DNA of 64,000 nucleotides. It comes from Monilinia fructicola (Eukaryota > Ascomycota > Leotiomycetes > Helotiales > Sclerotiniaceae). Under the pieces are notes generated by a model. It saw only the letters and a list, made by a program, of their open reading frames with translations. It did not search any database and was not told the DNA's origin. Positions 37,816 to 50,778 of this stretch are shown here, one piece after another (position 1 is the first letter of the stretch; the number at the start of each line of letters is the position of its first letter). The translations under genes were made by a program, and so were the position numbers. The DNA lies in assembly GCA_008692225.1 (NCBI GenBank), contig VICG01000016.1, positions 744,001-808,000 on the forward strand. Direction: 5' to 3'.

Positions 37816-39573
37816 AAAAAAATATTATAAAAGAAATAAAAGTTTAAAGCATTTATTAAATTAAAAGTTATATATATAATTTCTTTTTTATAATTAACTC
37901 TTTTTTTTTAATAATTTACAACTTTAATAAAGTTATTTAATATTTTATAATCTTTCGTTTCATTTTATAACAAAATAAACTATTTATTAATAAATATAAC
38001 TTATTAAATAAATTACAAACTTTATTATATATTAATAAATATATTGAAAGTATTATTATTAATTTTCGATAAATACTTTATTACTAGCTTTTAACAAATA
38101 TTTAATATTAAAAGCAGAATTTTAACAATTATACAAATATTAATATTATATAATATATATAACTAATTTCGTTTTTAACAAATATTAATATAATATTAAA
38201 GAATAATTATAAATAGCTTTTAATAAATATTTAAATTCTAATACTATATTATATTATAATAAATTTTTAGTTTTTAACAAATATTTAAAAGCATTATATT
38301 TATAATTAACTCCACTCCTTCTTCTAATTCTTCCTTTAACTCCTTTCTAATTTTAACTCCTTCTTTACCTCTTTCCTATTACCAACTTTTAAAAAATACC
38401 CTACTCCTCTCATTAATAGCTTTTTAAAAGCATTTTATTGATAATTCTTTAAAAATATCTATCAATAACTTTGAAAAAACATTTTTATATTCAAAGTTTT
38501 TAATTTTCGAAAGATACCTCTATTAATAGCTTTTAAAAAACATTCTTATATTCAAAGTTCTTAACTCTTTAAAAACGCCTTTATTAATAGTTCTCAAAAA
38601 GCATTTTCATATTCGAAGTTTTCAATTCTTTAAAAACACCCCCATTAATAACTTTTAAGAAATATTCTCATATTCGAAGTTTTCAGCTCTTTAAAAGCAC
38701 CCTATTAATAACTTTTTAAAAACATTTATTAATAATTCTTAAAAAGCATTCTTATATTCAAACTTTTCAACTCTTTAAAAATATTTTTACTAATAGTTTT
38801 TAAAAAATATTCTTATTTTCTACGTTTTTAACTTTTTAAAAGCATTTTTATATTTTATAGTTTCAATTCTCAACAAACACCTTATATTCAAAGTTTTCGG
38901 CTTTTTAAAAGTACCCCTATTAATAGCTTTTAAAAAGTATTCTTATATTCAAAGTTTTTGGCTCTTTAAAAACACCCCTATTCATAACTCTGGAAAAGTA
39001 TCTTAATCTTCAATATTAATAGTTTTTGAAAAGTATTCTTATTTTCAACATTTTTAACTCTTTAAAAGCATTTATATATTCAACAATTTCGGTTTTTTAA
39101 AAACACTTTATATTTAAAATTTTTGATTTTCAATAAACATTCTTATATTCGACATTTTTAGCTCTTAACAAATACTTTTATATTTAACATTTTCAACTTT
39201 GAATAAACATTTCATATTCAACGTTTTTAGCTTTTAATAAATATATTATATTTAACATTTTCAATTTTTAAAAAGTATTCTTATATTCAACAGTTTTCGG
39301 ATTTTTAAAAACATTTTTATTTCAATATTTTTAACTTTTCAAAAGTATCCTTATTAAAATTTTTAATAAATATCAATAAATAAATTCATTCAAAAATAAA
39401 AAACAAAAAAAAATATAAAAAAGTACTATAAAAAAAATAAAAGCTTAAAACATTTATTAAACTAAAACTATATATATAGTTTTTCTCTTATAATTAACTT
39501 TTTTTTTTCTTCATAATTTACAACCTCAATAAAGCTATTTGATATCCTATAATCTTTTGTTCCACTTCATAAT
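37816..39573. repeat. Pair of ~158-bp direct repeats 1.6 kb apart
   Basis: Bases about 37,816-37,970 and 39,414-39,573 share the order: AATAAAAG(C/T)TTAAA, CATTTATTAAA, a TATATATA stretch, CTTATAATTAAC-like, a T run, ATAATTTACAAC, AATAAAG(C/T)TATTT and TATAATCTTT. Most differences are C/T. They may be LTR remains or a simple duplication flanking the minisatellite. Confidence 0.6.
38410..39350. repeat. 61-bp minisatellite, degenerate
   Basis: A unit containing CATATTCGAAGTTTTCA, CTCTTTAAAAACACC and CTATTAATAGCTTTTAAAAA repeats about every 61 bp, clearest at 38,530-38,760, and decays toward 39,350. It is less AT-extreme than its surroundings. Confidence 0.8.
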
Positions 39574-42500
39574 ATATATTTTGAAATATATAATATATAA
39601 AGTTTTTTAAAAAAGTTTTATATTATTAATCTTTAAATTTTGTTTAATCTTAAATTAAGTATCTTATAAATTAAATAATAATCTAAAATATTCAAATTTT
39701 TAATAAGTAAGATTTTTAATTAATTTATTAATAGATATTTAATCCATTAATAAATATAATATAATAAAATTACCCTCTTAATATCTTTATTTTAACTATA
39801 TATTCTATATATTAATATATTTAAGCTTAATAAAGATTTTTTCGTTTTTATTAATTATTAAATGGATTATTTAAATATATTATAATATATAATAATAAGC
39901 TTTTTAATTATAAAATCCATTTTTTTTAAAAATCTAAAAATAACTTTAATTTTTTTCAAAATATATTTTATTTTAAGAAGCTTTATTTTAATAATAAAAA
40001 TAATTATAGTATTCTATTATATTGCTTTTTATATAATAGGTTTGCTAAAAAGCAATATTATTTACTTTTGAAATAATCTTTGTATTTTAAGATTATTTGT
40101 AAATGATATATTAAAAAATACTAAAAGTTATAGAATATATTTCGAAAAGTATTTTATTCCTAGGAATCTTATATTTCAAAGATATTAAATATAATAATGT
40201 ATAGTATTTATATAATTTTGAAAAAGGTTAATTAAATAATAACTAAATTAAAAAACTATAAAAGCAATGTTTGCTTGGATTATTATTATAATATATAAAA
40301 TCGATTTGATTTTCTTTTAATATATTTTCTTAAATGTTATAAAAGTATTTTGTTTATTCTTTTTAAATATTATAATTAAAAAAGAAGTATATATTTTTTT
40401 ATTAGTTAAATCAAACTTTTTAATAATTTTTTCAATATATATATTATAAAGGAATAAGAGCTTATTTTGAAATTAATCTTAGATTATATAAATATTTAAA
40501 AACCATTCTATATCATCTAACTTTTAAAGCTTATATGTTTTTTTAAACTATTTAACAAATTCTTAAGTATTTTATTTATGCTTTTTATAATATATAATCT
40601 AAATATTGTTTATAAAGAATAATATTATAAATTTGCGATCTTTATTAAAATATATACAGGGTTCCTTTTTATAAACCTATAATTCTAAATATACAAATAT
40701 GAATATAAGCTTTTTAAACTATATTACAAGTAAATCTTTTCATTTATAAAATGTATAATTTAAGATTGTAATCTTTTTAGAGATTTTATATTTATTTAAT
40801 AAATAATAATATATCAGTATTCTATTAAAATTATAGATTATATTAACAAAAGCATTAATTATATTATATTGCTTAATTTTAAGATTATATTTTGTGATTA
40901 TTATTATAACTATTTAAAAAAAGCAGAAAATGAAGGTAATAATATAAGTAATTTTAATCGTAGTTTTCTCTTAAAGATTATTATATATTATTAATTTTAA
41001 TCTTTATCTATTTATAAATTCTTATTTATTAATTTTATAATTAAATATTTATTAAAAAAGAATTGGCTTTATTCATACTTAATCTAAATCTATTATTTTT
41101 TATATATTTTTCCCTTAAAGATTATTAATCTTTTTCTTATAATATTATTTAAATTCTTTTTGGAAAAAATATTCCTTTAATTAATTTTAATTTTTAGATA
41201 ATAGAAAAGTACTTAAATAATAAATTAATTTAATAATTAATTGCTTTTTAACAATTTAAAGAATATTAGATTTATTCATGATTATAATAACTATTATATT
41301 ATAAATTATTATAAAATCTTTTTTAGTTTCTAATCTCTCTAAATTAAATTAATTAGATTAAAATGTTAAATGAGATTCATCGAATCTTTTAATACCCCTC
41401 TATTCAATCTTTTATATTATTACTATTCTAATGTATAATCTTATATTCTCATAATCATTATATTATTAATTATAATATATATATTTACGAATAATTAAAG
41501 AAGTAGATATTAGTGATTAATCGAATAATTCGAGTTTTTTATTTGTAAATAATTAATACTTCTGTAAATTAAATTTTATTTACAAAAGCTTAATCATTAA
41601 TATTCCAGGTTTTTTTGTAATATAATTATCAATCGATTCAATTATAGAAATACATTTATTGAATTATAGTAAAATGATTTTTTTTTTGCTTAAAAAATAT
41701 TCCTTAATTAAATATTTTATACTAGAATATTATATATAATTCTATATAGTATTTAAAGTTATTATTAGTTATTATGAATAATAATTTTATTAAATTTCAA
41801 TATTTTCCAATTAAATTTCCTTTATATTAAATGTAGAATTAAATTAATCTTTATAATTAATATTTATTAAATGGAAATTATTTATACTGATATTATTTCA
41901 ATCCATTACAATATTATTCTTTATATAATTCAATAAAAATAATGCTTCATCAACTAATAATCCCATTAATAAATTAATATTATTATTAAACTATTCTTTT
42001 AAGACTTTTTCATTCCCTTGATTTTTTAATAAATATTTTAGATAAATTAATATAAAATTATTGTTGAAAAGATCTTATTTATTTTTGAAATCTAAATCTA
42101 CCTCCAGAAATAATTTGTTAACATTACTTTTCCTTCTAGTATATATAATAATTCAAATCTTAATTTTAATATCTATCTAAATGTTTATTCGATTATTTAT
42201 ATTATTTTTATCTTTCAAAATCAATCTATTAAATTCTACTTTATTTAATATATCAAATATAAAAACAGCTTTTTGAAATATTACTTAAAAGTAAAAATAG
42301 ATTTATTAATCAATAAAATTATCCTTATATATACAATCTTTATTAAAAACTATATTTTAAATAATAATAATATAATAAAATTATAAAAATTCAAATATAA
42401 TAGATATTTAATCCTATAATATATTCTACTAGATATCCTATATAAACTTAAGGATTAGTTTTATACTATTTTTCTATATATATTAGCTTCCCAATCCTTA

Positions 42501-45215
42501 TTCAAAAGGTATACTCTATAATTATATTAATAAATACCATTTCAATCGAATTATAAATCCTTTAAAATCTAAATAACAAAAGTAGAATTATTTTTTTAAA
42601 AATAATCTTTAAATTATATATCAAAAACTTTATTAAATAATCTAAAAAATTGATTTTATAATATACTAATATTATATAAATAGATAATTGTAAAAACAAT
42701 TTTCACTTATATTTTATTTTGGTAATCCTAATGATTAATATATTTTGATTTTTTTTATAATAATCTCCTATTTTGTTTATTTTACATCTTTATTGAATTA
42801 ATAAGTATATAATAATAAGAGTTCTAATTTAATGTTTTTAAAGATAATTCATTTCTCAAATTCTATTGATTTTAAGATTATAATAATAAATATATATTGT
42901 AATTTTGTTTAATTGCTATTATTAATGATCTATATTTTCTATTAATTTAAAATAAGAAATTTTCAATTATCAAGAATATTTTTACAAATAATTTACTAAT
43001 AAATATAAAAAAAATAAAATATTCTATTAAATATTTTTTTAATTATTAATAATTAGTTTGATTTATTATAACCTTATAGAGAATCAAAAAGATTCTATTA
43101 TATCTTATAAAAAGATTAAAAAGCTTGTTTTCTAAATACTCTTAATATAACTTATAAAATATATATAAAAAAGCATTCTATATATTCCTTTTTAAGAATA
43201 TTAATAATTTTCACTTTTTAAACTAATATAATTAAATACTTTAATACTTGTTTTTCAAAATATTTTATATACTTATACTATGTTTTCTTTTAAATCTAAC
43301 CTTTTACATTAAGGATCTTTTAAACGTTTAAATAAACAATATCAATTATTTAAGATTATAGAATACATTATATAATAATTATTTAGTAAAATAAATAGAA
43401 AATCAAAATAGAAAAATAAAGGTTTATATTTTAAAAATAAAAGATTATCTTTTCTAATTAATTAAACAAAAATAATACTTTTTTATAATATTTATATAAA
43501 GAGTATTATTATAATTATATACTTATATTCTTCATTTTATAAGAATAGCCTTTAAAACAATATTTGTACAAAAACCTAGAATAAAAGCAATATTTAAAAA
43601 AACAAATTCCATTAATTAAGAATTATTATTATTATTTAAAATATTTATTATAGTATATAATTCTCTACCAACCATTTAATATAAGATTATATTAACTTTG
43701 ATTATATTATTAGAATTCAATAAAATATATTTGAAATCATCAAATATCGAAATATTATCAATTAAATAAGTTAATCTACAATTATTAAAAAAAGTAAAAT
43801 AAGTAAAATAATAAAGATTAATAATTAAAGTAATTAAATAAATTCTACAGTTGGATTATTAAGAAATCACATAAATAAAGAATATTTTCTTATTTTTCTA
43901 ATTATTTAATAATTACTTTTTCTTTATGAATCTTAGAATTAAATGCTTTAATTGTCAATTATATATATTTTTAATTTAATTTGTTTAATAACCTTTTCAA
44001 ATAGCTTTTTATTTGATTAATTAATATATTTGTTTAAAAAAGCAAATTTAACGTTTTTACACTTTTTTAATTTGTATTTATAATATAGTCAACTTTAATA
44101 ATTCTTTGATTAAATAAAACTATTTATATTTAACTTTGTTTTTCGTAAAAGCATTTTAATTAAACTTACTTTTATTATTACTTTTTGTATAATATATATT
44201 TTTATTATTTGTATTTTATATATTCTTATTAAACTTTAAATATATTATATTATTATAATTATTAAAGTTTAATATAAATAATTCTATATAAAAATTCGTT
44301 TTAATATAATCAAGTTATAATTAAACATATTCGAGCAGAAACTTCAATCTTATAATATTAAGAAAATTAATAATTGCTTTAATTTCTTTAATCTTATTAC
44401 GATTATAAACAATTGCTTTTAAATATATATATAATCATTTCTTATACCATTTAAAAGAATTATCTTTATTTAATATTATATTTATAAACATTTATTTATT
44501 TATTAATTAAGCTTATATTATTATTATAATATTAATAAAAGTAAGCTTTTCTTTAAAATAAAGGATTATAAACGAAAGGAATTCATTATCGTTAAATTAA
44601 TAAGTGATTTCTATAATAAGTTTTAAATTAATAATAATATTAATCTAATCGTATACTTTATAATACATAATTTTTTTAATAAAGTATATACTTTTCATTG
44701 CTCTTTAAAATCGTTTTTTTCATTATATTTTTTTTTGAAAATCTTTTATTATTAATATCTTTGATTTTTAGAATTTGATAAGTTTAATAGCTATAGAAAT
44801 ATTTATATTATTAAAGATAAAAATATTAATTATTATACTTTGATCTATATTAATTATTATAGTATTATATTTGCTGTTTTTATAATAATATTTTTTTAAT
44901 TATTTTCGGTTTACTTAATTTATTAATTCTTTAATTATAATAAAAATAAGTAAAATAATATTCAATCAATTAATCTATTGAATTCCTATAATATAGAAAA
45001 TATTAAAATTAATTTTATCCTATATACCCTTTGTAATACATCGCTTTTAAAAGTATAATACTTTTTAGTTTATTTATCTTAATTAAGAAACCACAATTTG
45101 TTATTAAATAATATAATGATTATAAATAAGTAAAAGAATCAAATTCTTTAATAATAATCTATATAAATGTATTAAAAAAGCAATAGAAAACTAAATGTTA
45201 TATTAAGCTTGTAAT

Positions 45216-45492
45216 TGTTACAAAGGATAAATTATATAAAAATATATAAAAATTACTAATAAAAGTAAATATAAAATATAAAATATAATATATATAAATA
45301 AGCTATCGATTTTACTTCTATTATAGAATAATAGGAAAAATATATATAATTAAAAAAGCGGTATATAACCTCCGATTAAAAAGCACAAAAATGCTCTATA
45401 TATTCGAGATCGGTGTTAAAGGATCGGAATAAACCTTCGATCTATTCCCCACTAATCATATGGTAGGATCACATGATCACTTTTGCGTGACA
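45216..45492. mobile_element. Solo LTR, family 1, copy 1
   Basis: It aligns over its whole length with the copies at 45,799 and 58,293. It starts TGTTACAAAGG and ends GCGTGACA, as TG...CA. No internal retrotransposon sequence flanks it. Differences from the other copies are mostly G-to-A and C-to-T. The 5-bp flanks do not match exactly here. Confidence 0.7.
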
Positions 45493-45644
45493 AAAATATT
45501 AAGTCTAAAAGTTTATTATTATAATAAAATAAATTCTTTATATATCTTATATATAAATAAAAACATATTAAGAAACATTTAAAGATAATAAAGCTTTTCT
45601 ATAAGTCCTAAATTATAAGTTAAATAGGAAAAAATTTGAAAATT

Positions 45645-45780
45645 AAATAAATAGAATAAATAAATAGAATAAATAGAATAAATAGAATAAATAGAATAAA
45701 TAGAATAAATAGAATAAATAGAATAAATAGAATAAATAGAATAAATAGAATAAATAGAATAAATAGAATAAATAAAATAA
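45645..45780. repeat. 10-bp minisatellite AATAGAATAA, about 13 copies
   Basis: AATAGAATAA repeats almost perfectly in tandem. The clean repetition contrasts with the eroded DNA around it, so it is probably a recent expansion. Open frames over it are artefacts. Confidence 0.95.
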
Positions 45781-45798
45781 GTCAAAATAAACTAATAT

Positions 45799-46071
45799 TA
45801 TCATAGAGGACAAGTTATATAAGAGCATATAGAGATTATTAATAGAAGTAAGTATAAAATATAATATATAGTATATTGAATAGATTATTAATTTTGCTTC
45901 TATTATAGAATAGTAAAAGAAGTATATATAATTAAAAGAGCAATGTATAACCTTCGATTTAAAAGCATAAAGTGCTTTATATTTGAGATTAGTATTATAG
46001 GATTGAAATAGACCTTTGGTCTATTCTCCACTAATGATATAGTAGGATCATATAATCACTTTTACGTGACA
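45799..46071. mobile_element. Solo LTR, family 1, copy 2 (TSD AATAT)
   Basis: 273 bp, starting TATCATAGAGGACAAG (ancestrally TGTCACGGAGG) and ending ACGTGACA. AATAT occurs on both sides (45,794-45,798 and 46,072-46,076), a 5-bp target duplication that fixes the ends. Confidence 0.85.
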
Positions 46072-46264
46072 AATATAAACTTAGAAATAGAATATTAAAA
46101 AAAATAGGTTTCAAAAGATAAAACGAGATATAGAAATAAAAGAGGTATAAAATAATAAATAATAATATTATTAGTATACTTTATAAAAAAATATAATGAA
46201 ATTCAATATTTATTTAAGATATAGGAGTATTTATATCAAGAAAAAGAAACTAGAAGATAAGTAT

Positions 46265-46430
46265 ATAATAATAGATGATTGAATAAATAATAGATCTTTA
46301 TATTCTAAGTTTATAGAATTTTATTAGGCTTTAATAAAGTAAGGAGTAAGGGTTCAAAGACTAGTCTTTATTAAGAAATAAAATTCAACGGATTTAATAT
46401 TCAAAAATTTATTCTCTACGAGTGTTAGTA
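46265..46430. mobile_element. ~155-bp TIR element, family C, copy 1 (eroded)
   Basis: The right end, on the minus strand, reads CTAACACTCGTAGAGAATAA and continues like the copies at 48,315 and 48,532. The interior contains TTGAACCCTTACTCCTTACT on the minus strand. The left end is degraded, so that boundary is approximate. Confidence 0.65.
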
Positions 46431-47127
46431 ATGAATATATATAGACTATAGAATTATATATCAAATAGATTTATCTATAATATAGGAATTATAGTAGTAA
46501 TTCATATTCGATTTAATCTAACTAGAGCTAAGCTAGGCGGAGTGGGGATTATATTAAATTAATATTATCTTTATTTTTATAATAATTATAGATTGTAAAT
46601 ATAAAACATTAAGGATTCTTTTATAATCTACGTAAAAATCTTCTAAAGAATTATAGGTTGCTTATTTTATCTTTTCTAATATTATCGTATATTTTAGAAA
46701 ATGATAAACATATTATATAATCTACGTAGCCTAGGTATAGTTAGACTAAATTGATTAACAATTTCCTACTACTAATAGGATTCTCTTTAAAAAGCCCTTT
46801 TTAAAGAAAAGTTTTTAATTTATATTCAAAATGTTTTTATTTATCTTATATAATTTATTAATATATATATTATAAAATCTTAAGTAGTTTAGCTATATAT
46901 AGAAGAAATACACTTTAAATTTACTATTAATACTACTACTACTACTACTACCGTTATATATAAAGATTATTAATGATTTGAAAAAACTATAAAGTCTTAA
47001 AGAATAAATATTTTCATAAGATGTTTTCTTTATCTATTTTAAATTATTATTTAAAATCTTTATCTTACAATAGTCTTATTATTATTAAATCCACTTTAAG
47101 TTTTCTAATAATTCTAATGATTCTAAT

Positions 47128-47873
47128 AATGGATTCGAAGAATCAACCTTAGAGAAATGTGAAGTCATGTGACTCTTATCATGTGATTATTATACCTATA
47201 CCATAGGAGGTTCAAAATAAAAAAACACGAACCTTAAATCCTTAGCGGCTCGTGTGATTGGTCATAAGTATTGCGCGAAAATTTTAATTGGTCGAACATT
47301 AGTAAGCAAAAAACCTTTATTTTTAATGCCGACTTTCCGTTCTGCCATCGGAGCTTAGTTATTCCGACTATTTCGAAGGCTTTATAATATTTATATATAT
47401 TTCTTAATATATTCTTAATTATAGATAAATTATATTTAGCTTTTTTTTATAATTATAATAGTATATCTTTATTATAATAATAAGATTTATTATTTATTAT
47501 TTATCATTCATTATTTATTATTTATTATTTATTATCTTAAAATAATATAGGCCTATATAAAATAGCCGGAATGGAATAGGCCGAAATGGAATGGGTCGCT
47601 ATGGAATGAGTCGAAATAGTTAACCACCTTCGAAATAGCCGAAATGGTTAGAATAATTAAGCTCCGAAGCAAAAGGAATATTGGTATTAAAAAATTAAGG
47701 TTTTCTGCTTATTAATGTTCAACCAATTAAAATTTTCGCTATTTACTTATAACCAATCACATAAACCGCTAAGGATTTAAAGTTTATATTTTTACATTTT
47801 CAACCTTTTATAATACAAGTATAATAATCATATAATACTAAAAATTGATGAACTAAAATTCTTCGAATCCATT
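47128..47873. mobile_element. 746-bp element with very long inverted repeats
   Basis: The left end AATGGATTCGAAGAAT is matched in reverse at the right end. The arms stay similar for about 250 bp each, sharing CTTAAATCCTTAGCGG, TGTGATTGGT, GAAAATTTTAATTGGT, GAACATTA and CGGAGCTTA. The right arm has many C-to-T or G-to-A changes. The middle has short GGCCGAAATGGAAT-like repeats. A foldback-type non-autonomous element is the likely class; I could not define a target duplication. Confidence 0.75.
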
Positions 47874-48314
47874 ATTTTTCTTTTTATTTAACGAATAGCT
47901 TGTTAATGAGAAAGATTTAAAAATTCAAATCATAATATATAGGAAAACTACTTAATAAATCTAATATATTAGAATATTAGTAAATTCATTTACAAATTTG
48001 AATAATTTATATAAATCTAGTATTAAAGAATAAATTTTTTATAAACGCTTAAAATTAGTATAACTTAGTATTTTAATAATTCTAAAGTATTTAACGTTGG
48101 ATATTATTTGTATATACGATAACCTAATAAGTATTATATAATATTATATTAAAGAAAAAAGAATACAATTTAAAGTTTAATGAATCGCTCTTCTATAAGT
48201 ATCTTCTTATAAGGCTATGCGCTAGTCAGGGATAGTATATGCTAAGCGATATATAATAATACTATAAATAGTATTATATAAGGAAAGCTAAAGCTCGTTG
48301 AATATATATAAATA

Positions 48315-48469
48315 CTAGCACTCGTCGAAAATAAATTTTTAAACTATAGGTTCTTTGAATTTTATTATATAATAAAGGCTAGCCTTTAAACCCTTAATCC
48401 TTACTTCGTTTGAGGCTAATAAAATCCTACGAATTTATAATCTAAAAATTTCTTTTGCTCGAGTGCTAG
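48315..48469. mobile_element. 155-bp TIR element, family C, copy 2 (TA target duplication)
   Basis: Left end CTAGCACTCGTCGAAAATAA; right end on the other strand CTAGCACTCGAGCAAAAGAA. The inverted repeats cover nearly the whole element (about 55 bp each). TA lies at 48,313-48,314 and 48,470-48,471. No coding capacity. Confidence 0.85.
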
Positions 48470-48531
48470 TAATAATAATAATATTACTAATAATATTACT
48501 ATTACTATTATTACTATTATTATTATTATTA
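48470..48531. repeat. TAATA/TTACTA microsatellite between two MITEs
   Basis: Trinucleotide-like AT repeats (TAATAATAATAT, TTACTATTA) join family C copies 2 and 3. The arrangement makes 48,315-48,685 a near-palindrome. Confidence 0.8.
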
Positions 48532-48685
48532 CTAGTACTCGAGGAAAATAAACTTTTATAATTTAAATTCGTCGAATTTTATTAATCTTTAACAAAATAA
48601 TAAATAAAGGTTTAAATATTAATCTTTATTAAAAAATGAAATTTAATGAATCTAAACTCTAAAAATTCCTTTTTTACAAATACTA
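48532..48685. mobile_element. 154-bp TIR element, family C, copy 3 (TA target duplication)
   Basis: Left end CTAGTACTCGAGGAAAATAA; right end on the other strand TTAGTATTTGTAAAAAAGG. TA flanks both ends (48,530-48,531 and 48,686-48,687). More RIP-like change than copy 2. Confidence 0.8.
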
Positions 48686-48945
48686 ATATTAATATAATTA
48701 TTAAAGAAAATCTTAATTATTTTTAGTATGATTTATAATTATTATAAATTTAGTATTCTAGTATTTATTATAAAATATATCTAATTACTAAGATAAATTT
48801 TAAATGAATAATAGTATAATAAAATTAATAAATATAGAAAATGTTAAAGTTAATATTAATATTAGATAACTTAATAAATATTAAGGTTAAATTTATTAAA
48901 GTATATTTAAAAACTTAAATATCTTCATTAAATGCTTAAGATATA

Positions 48946-50778
48946 CTCGGGCGGATTTGGAAGAGGTATACGTAAAGATATAACTTATAATTATTTAATG
49001 AAACCTTTCTTTAAATTCATATATTATTTTATATATATCATGTATAAAATAACGCTCTACGATCAATTTGTGGCTTAATTGAGTATATATAGTATAATCC
49101 TATGGTTTTCCATTGATTTTTCATAATACACGCTTTAAATTATCTACATCTATAAGTTATATATTCTAAAACGTCTCATTAACTGAAAGCTGATTGATCT
49201 AAAAAAACTACGTAATGTCTATACGGGAATATAGAAATTTCAACAAAAGTATATAATTATATTATATTAATATTATAAATTAAAATAATAAATAAAATAA
49301 TATTAAAATAGATAACTATATTCTTTAAATTATACGCTTTTGAAATATATAATTTTTAAGCTTATTGGATTTCAAATTATTAAGAAATAAATATTATATG
49401 TAAGCTTCGTAAGATAAGCTACGAAAAAGGTTATAAAGGGCTGTTATTACATGATATCGAGCCTTAAGCGAGTTATATCATTGGCCGGCTCGAGCGGCCG
49501 TACTCAAAGCTCGTTAATTAATATAGTAGTGTAAGGCTTTAAACTATTATAGTATTATGTAATGAATCTATAATAATTAAATTATAGAGTAATTCCTTAA
49601 TAAATAACTTAATATTTGTATTTAGCCTAATTTAATTAAATATTATTAAGAATATCTATAAAAAGCAAAAATATTATATGATTCAGCGCTGTATTAAACT
49701 AAATGATTTTAATAGACTATAAAAAGAAAACCAATGGGATTTAAATAACTTAATTCATTATTAATTAAATGGTTTTACTATAAAGTATCTCTTTATTATA
49801 GGAATAGAAAAATGAAATATTATTAATTTATATATAATAAGATTCTTAAATAAAGAATTATACCATTGCGCTATAAACACTACCCTGCTTATAATTATTA
49901 CGTATAAAATAATACGTTATAATATAACGTAGCTTACTTGAGTATATTATTACGTATAAAACAATGTACTACGATACAATGTGGCTAATAGGGTATATAT
50001 AGTATAATCCCATGACTTTCCTATAATTTCTTTATAATATATATATAGTATAATCCCATGACTTTCCTATGATTTTCCAATGATAATATATTTTTATATT
50101 TACTATAAAAGTTTTATCTTATAAAAATCAATTTTAAATAAATAATACTATAACGAAATATATAAATATTTGAAAAAAAATATAAAAAACATAGAGATTT
50201 ATAATAATATTAAATAATTTGATGAATATTATAATTAGATCTATGAAACTATATTATATAATAAAATAAAAGCTAAGTTTTATATTAATAATTTGAAAAT
50301 CTTTATATTTTTATTAATGTCTATATTGTATACTAATAAATTTAAAAATTTACGAAAATTTACAAGTTCTAAAAGAGTAAATTCACTTATTTCTATTATA
50401 TAAGTATAATTCTTTATTGAAATTTTAAGATTTACATCTTTTATATTAATCTATATATTAATAGGATAAATATTATAAATCTTTAATATATTTAATAGAA
50501 CTTTAAAGTTTATATTATTTTTTAACAATTTTATTTTTTAAAATTTAAGTATTATTAAGATTTAAATTAATATATTAATAAATTACGAGATTTTCTAAAA
50601 TCACTAACTTTATAATATTAAGATTCTTTTAAAAAGAATTTTCAATATTAAAACTTTATAGAGGGATATTAAAATACTAAATTTAATATATATACAATCT
50701 TTATAGAATTGAATTAAAGTTTAATTAAATAATTAGAAGTTTTATATTCGTCTATTCCTCTTTTAAAACGTGCTCGAG
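48946..50778. mobile_element. Family A element, copy 2, probably with inserted DNA
   Basis: The left end CTCGGGCGGATTTGGAAGAG and right end (other strand CTCGAGCACGTTTTAAAAGA) match family A ends, each bordered by TA (48,944-48,945, 50,779-50,780). About 450 bp inside the right end aligns with the interior of the 11,483 copy read in reverse, including AGTAAATTC and TCTAAAATCA segments. At 1833 bp it is about 1 kb longer than that copy, so other sequence seems to be inserted in the left half. Confidence 0.7.
49040..50090. repeat. Family R short repeats within the extended family A copy
   Basis: A segment running GTATAAAATAACGC, CTACGAT, GTGGCTTAATTGAG, TATATATAGTATAATCC and CATGACTTTCC occurs at about 49,040-49,120 and, partly duplicated, at 49,898-50,090. 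A reverse copy is at 57,165-57,240. I cannot name the family. Confidence 0.65.

Larger units (their letters stand above)
37601..45215. other. AT-rich, non-satellite heterochromatin-like DNA
   Basis: Extremely AT-rich and gene-free, but without the 140-bp unit. It contains the direct repeats and 61-bp minisatellite listed separately. From about 40,000 to 45,200 I cannot resolve any element; TA-rich texture and loss of CA/TG suit RIP-destroyed transposons. That origin is inference. Confidence 0.5.

Noticed and set aside
38400..39350. CRISPR-like array because of regular spacing
   Set aside because: The whole 61-bp unit repeats, with no unique spacers, in a fungal nuclear context.
20910..45215. 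Possible inserted mitochondrial DNA because of extreme A/T
   Set aside because: No mitochondrial rRNA, tRNA or respiratory gene frames are visible, and the sequence is tandem and inverted satellite.
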